Positions 40,714-45,183 of a DNA stretch of 45,183 nt are shown here, piece after piece. Position 1 is the stretch's first letter; every line of letters starts with the position of its first letter. A program made the translations under genes and the position numbers. The stretch covers positions 1 to 45,183 of the forward strand of contig JBGSUA010000021.1 of NCBI GenBank assembly GCA_041753575.1, given 5' to 3'. Source of the stretch: CG2-30-51-40 sp041753575 (GTDB taxonomy: Bacteria > Desulfobacterota > DSM-4660 > Desulfatiglandales > Desulfatiglandaceae). Under the pieces are notes generated by a model. It was not told the origin of the DNA, did no database searches, and saw only the letters and a program-made list of their open reading frames with translations.

Positions 40714-41817
40714 ATGGATGCATTCAAAAATCTGAGGGAACATCTTGACAGGCTTCCGGGCGGATATCCTGCCACGGAAAGCGGTGTGGAGATAAGGATT
40801 CTGAAGAGGCTCTTTTCTCCTGAGGAGGCGGAGCTTGCCACACACCTTACACCCAGGCCCGAAACAGCCGCTGTTATCGCCGGGCGCTTCGGAGGGGAGA
40901 TAAAGGCCATCGAGGAGAGGCTGAAGGAGATGGCAAGAAAAGGATTAATCTTCAGTATCGAAGCGCCGGACAGACCCGCAGCATTCATGGCATCTCAATT
41001 CGTTGTGGGCATCTGGGAGTATCACGTCAACTCCCTCGACAGGGAATTTTTAAAGGATATGGATGAATACTTTCCGACACTGGCTAAGGAGGCCTTTGAA
41101 AAGCTGCCACAGTTGCGCACAGTGCCGGTCGGCAGAAGCATTCAGGCGGGGATGGAGATACTTTCTTATGAGAACGTCGAGGAGCTTGTGAGAAAACAAA
41201 AGAAGTTCCTCGTGGCCCCCTGTATATGCCGAAGGGAGCATGAGATCAAGGGAGACGGATGCGGTAAGTTAATGGATACATGCCTGGTTTTCGGCTGGGG
41301 AGCTGATTACTATCAGAGAAACGGTATCGGCAGGATGATTACCCTTGAGGAGACCCTTGATGTAATCAAGAGGGCGGAAGAGGAGGGGCTTGTGCTCCAG
41401 CCCAGCAATTCCCAGGAGATCGTGAACATCTGCTGCTGTTGCGGTGATTGCTGCCAGATACTGGTCAATCTGAAGAGACATCCTGCCCCTGCCTTGCTGG
41501 CCTCATCAGTCTTTGTCGCTCAGGTGGACAGGGATGTATGCATAGCGTGCGAGACGTGCCTTGACCGCTGCCAGATGGGCGCCTTGAGCATGGTTGATTC
41601 CGCCGCATCCCTTGACGAAAAGAGGTGCATAGGGTGCGGGCTCTGTGTCTCGACATGCCCCAGCGGAGCCCTCAGTCTCAGAAGAAAGCCCGTAGAAGAT
41701 CAGCCGATTCTCCCAAAGAATCCAATGGAGGCGCTTGCTATGAGGGCCAGAGCTCGTGAAGCGGCAAAGGCAGGCCTTGAAGAAAAAGCAGCACGTCACG
41801 GGGCTCTGTCCGCATGA
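40714..41817 (+). CDS. Winged-helix, Cys-rich and 2[4Fe-4S] ferredoxin-domain protein
   Basis: A 367-residue protein with an N-terminal winged-helix-like part ('LTPRPETAAVIAGRFGGEIK'), a central Cys motif ('APCICRREHEIKGDGCGKL', 'NICCCCGDCCQILV') and a C-terminal bacterial ferredoxin pair ('CIACETCLDRCQMGALSM', 'CIGCGLCVSTCPSGALSL'). The ATG at 40714 is preceded by GGAGGG; an earlier ATG at 40702 overlaps that site. Such proteins occur in anaerobes, and their function is unknown; a redox-sensing or electron-transfer role is possible. It stands alone after tldDE. Confidence 0.8.
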   Translation: MDAFKNLREHLDRLPGGYPATESGVEIRILKRLFSPEEAELATHLTPRPETAAVIAGRFGGEIKAIEERLKEMARKGLIFSIEAPDRPAAFMASQFVVGIWEYHVNSLDREFLKDMDEYFPTLAKEAFEKLPQLRTVPVGRSIQAGMEILSYENVEELVRKQKKFLVAPCICRREHEIKGDGCGKLMDTCLVFGWGADYYQRNGIGRMITLEETLDVIKRAEEEGLVLQPSNSQEIVNICCCCGDCCQILVNLKRHPAPALLASSVFVAQVDRDVCIACETCLDRCQMGALSMVDSAASLDEKRCIGCGLCVSTCPSGALSLRRKPVEDQPILPKNPMEALAMRARAREAAKAGLEEKAARHGALSA

Positions 41818-41859
41818 GTATGATCACTTTAATCTGGGAGCTCATTTTGGGGTGTATTT

Positions 41860-43362
41860 CTATCTCTGAGACTCATCCTTCACAGCACCCTCCGACCTCA
41901 TCCTTCCCCTGGCAAGGGATGCCAATATGCCTGATGCGCAAAGGAGGGAGAAAACGACAAGAGCGGTTTTGATTCCTTTTAAGAGAGCCTCATAATGTTG
42001 AGGCTCTATCTGCACAGGCCCAATGAACAGGGAGAATATAAGTGTCGCTATACCCATGCTGACCATGTTGCCGAGGAGCCTCATTGAGGCTACCGCTCCT
42101 GAGGCTATACCGTAATATCTCTTCTCCACGGCTCCCATGATTGCGCTCATGTTGGGCGATGAGAAGAGGGCAAAACCCACTCCCATCAAGATCAGATTCG
42201 CGATTATCATGCCTGTTGGGGTCTGAGCGCCAAGAAGGCTCATGATCAGAAGTCCAAGGGCCGAGATGCCCATGCCCACCGAGGCAAGTATCCTCGGTTC
42301 AATACGGTCCGAGAGTTTCCCTGCCATGGGGGAGAAAAGAGCCATGACTATTGGTTGAGCGATCAGCACCATCCCTGATGCCTGTGGACTGAGACCCTTG
42401 ATGAATTGAAGATAAAGGGTCAGGAGGAACGCAACAGCGAAGTTGGCGCCGTAGTTTATAAGGGCCGCAAGGCTTGAAAAGGCAAAGGTCCTGTTGTGGA
42501 GGAAAAGCTCAAGATTGAAGACGGGATAGCGAATACGCGATTCATACCATACAAAGACAGCCAGCAGAACCAGCCCTGCAGGGAGGGCCGCCATGCCTAC
42601 AACAGAATTAAGGGAGGAAAGACCATACATCACAAAGGTTATTGCTGCTCCATAGATCACGGAACCCAGGACGTCAAGGCTCTCGCCCTCGGCCTCGGCC
42701 CACTCCCCCTTGAGTTTCATCGCGGTCAGATAAATGGTTAGAGCGCCCAGCGGTACTGCGGTGAAAAAGACGGCCCGCCAGGTGAAGTGATGAGTGAGTA
42801 GCCCGCCCAGAACAGGTCCTGCAGAAAGGCCAATGTAAACCGAGGCCACTGTCATGCCTATCGCCTTTCCCCGTTCGTTGGGGGGAAATACCGATGTGAC
42901 CATGGCAAGACCGGTAGAAAAGATCATGGCGCTTGCTATCCCCTGGAATATCCTTGATAGCAGTAGGATGTAATGGTCGGGGGAAAGACCGCTCATTACC
43001 GATGAGAGGGTGAAAAGCCATATCCCCCACAAAAAGATCTTTCGGCGGCCGTAGATGTCGGCCATCTTGCCGAAAGGGACCAGAAAGACCGCACTCGCCA
43101 GAAGATATGCAGTTGGAATCCAGGCAAGAATTATCGCGTCCATACGGAAATCCGCCTGGATGGCCGGAAGGGCAACGTTTGTAGCCGATCCCATGAATGG
43201 CGTCATAAAGGAGCTGGCTATTGCAACCAGCAGCACGGAGCGTTTCTGGATTTCATCATCCTGAGGCCCAGGCAAGCTCCTTCGGCCACCAGGAGCGGCG
43301 GTGGTAATTCCATCTCCGTTCTTCTGGGGGAGAGGGGAAGGGTTAGTGGGGTAAATATTCAC
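41860..43362 (-). CDS. MFS transporter, DHA2 (14-TM) drug:H+ antiporter type
   Basis: A 500-residue membrane protein with about 14 hydrophobic helices. Motif A is 'GKMADIYGRRKIFLWG', motif C-like 'GLSAGPVLGGLL', and motif D1-like 'LPAIQADFRMDAIILAW' fits the EmrB/QacA group. The C-terminal half has 'GKLSDRIEPRILASVGMG'. It probably exports drugs, organic anions or other amphipathic compounds using the proton gradient. A Pro/Gly-rich N-terminal tail of about 40 residues precedes TM1. It starts close (22 bp) behind the GlcD-like gene. Confidence 0.9.
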   Translation of the reverse strand: MNIYPTNPSPLPQKNGDGITTAAPGGRRSLPGPQDDEIQKRSVLLVAIASSFMTPFMGSATNVALPAIQADFRMDAIILAWIPTAYLLASAVFLVPFGKMADIYGRRKIFLWGIWLFTLSSVMSGLSPDHYILLLSRIFQGIASAMIFSTGLAMVTSVFPPNERGKAIGMTVASVYIGLSAGPVLGGLLTHHFTWRAVFFTAVPLGALTIYLTAMKLKGEWAEAEGESLDVLGSVIYGAAITFVMYGLSSLNSVVGMAALPAGLVLLAVFVWYESRIRYPVFNLELFLHNRTFAFSSLAALINYGANFAVAFLLTLYLQFIKGLSPQASGMVLIAQPIVMALFSPMAGKLSDRIEPRILASVGMGISALGLLIMSLLGAQTPTGMIIANLILMGVGFALFSSPNMSAIMGAVEKRYYGIASGAVASMRLLGNMVSMGIATLIFSLFIGPVQIEPQHYEALLKGIKTALVVFSLLCASGILASLARGRMRSEGAVKDESQR

Positions 43363-43384
43363 GGTTAATGAGATTCCTGATTTT

Positions 43385-44761
43385 TCAGAATATCTTGCCC
43401 GGATTCATGAGTCCCTTCGGATCAATGAGATTTTTGATCTGCTTCATCAGTTCGTAGCTTTCGCCGTGTTCCATCGCCATGAACTTGCGCTTTCCAATTC
43501 CTACTCCGTGCTCGCCGGTGCAGGTGCCGCCGAAATGGATGGCCTTTTCCACAACTGCTTGGTTGATGGCCTCAATGCGCCCCCATTCCTTTTTATCGGC
43601 CGGGTCGCCTGCCATAACGACATGCAGATTGCCGTCGCCGGCGTGGCCGAAGACATAACCGATTGACTGCGACTGATCAACCTCCTTTTGCGCGAACACG
43701 ACCATCTCCGGATATCGCGAGATGGGCACCGCGGCATCCACAATAAGTGTTTCTTTACCTGGGTGGGCTCTGTGGATGGTTTCCCATGCCTCGTGGCGGG
43801 CCCGCCATAGATCCTTTCGTTCGGCCTCCTCAGTCGCGTAGTCAAAGCTCACTGCCCCGCAGTCTTCGCAAAGCTTGCCTGCGAGCTGGGCGGTTTCTTT
43901 AAGGGCGCCCTCGCTGATTCCATGGAATTCACAGAATAGAGACGGTACCTCCGGCAGGCCCAGCCCCTTTTCATTGTTCATCAGACGGATAAGACCGGGA
44001 GGCAGGAGTTCCAGTGCCGCGGGACCAAGGCCAGCTCCGATAAGCACTGCTACTGCCTCTGAAGCCTTCTCCAAGTCGGGGAAACGGATGATGGCGGCGA
44101 GGTAGTGGCTTGGAATGCCGGTAAGTTTGAGGGTTGCCTCCGTTACAATGCCGAGCGTCCCTTCGGAGCCGACAAAGATGCGGGTAAGGTCAAATCCCGC
44201 CGAGGACTTGGGGGCCCTGCAGCCGGTGTGAATTACACGGCCCTCAGGCAGCACCACGGTGAGGCGCATCACATAGTCCTTTGTGGCTCCGTACTTCACG
44301 GTCTGGACTCCGGATGCATTGTTGGCAATCATTCCACCGATGGTGGCATCTGCCCCCGGATCGGGCGGGAAAAAGAGGCCATGTCTTCCGGCCTGGCGGT
44401 TCAGCTCGAGTCGGTGAACGCCCGGCTGGACATCCGCCTGAAGGTCCTGAGGCCGAATCTCAATGACCCTGTCCATTCGGGTCATGTCCACAACAAGCCC
44501 GCCCATGGTGGGAACAGGGTTACCCTCAGTGCTGGTGCCGGCCCCCCAGGGAGTTACGGGGACGTTCTGCTCATAGGCCCAGGCCAAGATACCCGCCACC
44601 TCTTCGGTTGACTCAGGCCAGATGATCCCGGCAGGAAGCATTCCCTGGTGGAATGATATGTCGTGCAAATGAAGCTCACGGTTGGATTGCCCTGTTGAAA
44701 AACGGTCCTTACCAACCATGCCAGCCAGATCAATGACTTGCTGGGTGTTAAATTCTTTCAT
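43385..44761 (-). CDS. glcD: FAD-binding oxidase, GlcD / D-lactate dehydrogenase type
   Basis: A 458-residue flavoenzyme. The FAD_binding_4 domain shows 'VTPWGAGTSTEGNPVPTMGG' and 'FFPPDPGADATIGGMIANNA'; 'VGSEGTLGIVTEATLKL' closes it. The C-terminal FAD-oxidase domain has 'YVFGHAGDGNLHVVMAGDP' and 'GGTCTGEHGVGIGKRKFM'. The family oxidises D-2-hydroxy acids (D-lactate, glycolate). Substrate is unknown here. It follows the partial acyl-CoA synthetase on the same strand with an 80-bp gap. Confidence 0.9.
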   Translation of the reverse strand: MKEFNTQQVIDLAGMVGKDRFSTGQSNRELHLHDISFHQGMLPAGIIWPESTEEVAGILAWAYEQNVPVTPWGAGTSTEGNPVPTMGGLVVDMTRMDRVIEIRPQDLQADVQPGVHRLELNRQAGRHGLFFPPDPGADATIGGMIANNASGVQTVKYGATKDYVMRLTVVLPEGRVIHTGCRAPKSSAGFDLTRIFVGSEGTLGIVTEATLKLTGIPSHYLAAIIRFPDLEKASEAVAVLIGAGLGPAALELLPPGLIRLMNNEKGLGLPEVPSLFCEFHGISEGALKETAQLAGKLCEDCGAVSFDYATEEAERKDLWRARHEAWETIHRAHPGKETLIVDAAVPISRYPEMVVFAQKEVDQSQSIGYVFGHAGDGNLHVVMAGDPADKKEWGRIEAINQAVVEKAIHFGGTCTGEHGVGIGKRKFMAMEHGESYELMKQIKNLIDPKGLMNPGKIF

Positions 44762-44841
44762 CGAAATTCCTCCATTATAATATTGTGGGCTACAAGCCCC
44801 TTTTCTGAAATGTAATCATAGAGCAGAGGCCGAAGCCAACT

Positions 44842-45183
44842 TTACTTAACCCCTTGCCGGTCCCAGCCGCCTTCTTTGCGCAGCCGCTGAACGATCCCCT
44901 CAGCCTTCTTGCCCAGGGCCAGTTTGTCCACCTTGGTGCTCCGGGTTATGGGAAAATCCTCGCCTTCAGGCCATATCTCCACGTGCTGGGGTCTCTTGTA
45001 GGAGGCGATGTCCCTGCAATGCGTACTAACCATCTCGGGCGTGACCGCGGCGCCTTTTGAAACCTTTACAAAGGCAAAGATGCCTTCATCGAAGATCTCG
45101 TGTTTCACACCGACCACCTCAACTACTTCCACTCCAGGCAGCCTGGCTATGAAGGATTCAACCTCATCGGGAAAGACATTATA
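44842..45183 (-). CDS. AMP-dependent acyl-CoA synthetase, C-terminal part (5' end outside window)
   Basis: The frame is open to the window edge. 'NVFPDEVESFIARLPGVEVV' is the start of the AMP-binding C-terminal domain, followed by 'ASYKRPQHVEIW' and the catalytic-lysine region 'PITRSTKVDKLAL'. It is the C-terminal lid domain of a fatty-acid or aromatic acyl-CoA ligase. The rest is off-window. Confidence 0.88.
   Translation of the reverse strand, partial: YNVFPDEVESFIARLPGVEVVEVVGVKHEIFDEGIFAFVKVSKGAAVTPEMVSTHCRDIASYKRPQHVEIWPEGEDFPITRSTKVDKLALGKKAEGIVQRLRKEGGWDRQGVK

Noticed and set aside
1..45183. CRISPR array, tRNA or rRNA genes
   Set aside because: No regularly spaced repeat, cloverleaf-like or rRNA-like sequence was noticed on reading; a dedicated scan was not possible.

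Overview
The window looks like a chromosomal segment of an anaerobic bacterium with syntroph- or Desulfobacterota-like metabolism. This is inferred from gene content only: HdrABC-type heterodisulfide reductase subunits, a chlamydia/spirochaete-type V-ATPase operon, a branched-chain amino-acid (Liv) importer, a GlcD-type FAD oxidase, a CGGC protein and a Cys-rich ferredoxin-like protein. No rRNA, tRNA or CRISPR array was seen.

Layout. (1) 1-2111 is the right end of a mobile element with at least two overlapping tyrosine recombinase genes, resembling a RIT (recombinase-in-trio) element. It ends in a repeat-rich terminus and interrupts an SF2 helicase gene exactly at its Walker A (GKT) codons, so only the 3' part of the helicase (to 3903) is present. 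(2) 3904-7567 is a graveyard of defence and addiction genes. It holds an intact DinJ/YafQ-type toxin-antitoxin pair, an intact TIGR02574-like antitoxin, and remnants of a RecD2-like helicase, a DUF433 protein, a frameshifted TIGR02574-like antitoxin, a ParE-like toxin and a second DEAD/DEAH helicase. Short diverged duplications link parts of this zone. (3) 7568-12050 mixes an AT-rich orphan ORF, a CGGC protein, an adenine deaminase, and broken remnants (dual-specificity phosphatase, 3-hydroxyacyl-CoA dehydrogenase tail, MaoC, IPTL-CTERM-like tail). (4) 12130-15674 carries an ATP-grasp / metallo-beta-lactamase-fold pair and a GMC-type flavin oxidoreductase. (5) 15709-21193 (minus strand) encodes a protoglobin-PsiE membrane sensor-like protein followed by hdrC, hdrB and a 1019-residue double HdrA. 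(6) 21575-21800 is a DUF362 remnant. (7) 21892-29242 (minus) is a seven-gene V/A-type ATPase operon in the order E, DUF2764, A, B, D, I, K. (8) 29442-31559 is a glutamine-dependent NAD synthetase. (9) 31690-36587 is a complete livK-H-M-G-F transporter. (10) 36873-45183 contains a DUF1445 hydro-lyase-like protein, TldD/TldE (PmbA) peptidase subunits, a winged-helix/Cys-rich/ferredoxin protein, a 14-TM MFS exporter, a GlcD-like FAD oxidase and the 3' end of an acyl-CoA synthetase.

How they fit. The right three quarters is ordinary housekeeping and energy metabolism: ion-motive ATPase, redox and flavin proteins, amino-acid import, NAD synthesis. The left quarter is an eroding accessory region. 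The most unusual points are the element inserted into a P-loop codon triplet, the globin-PsiE gene next to hdrCBA, the two-module HdrA, the Na+-type ligand set in the V-ATPase proteolipid, and the layered pseudogene zone.
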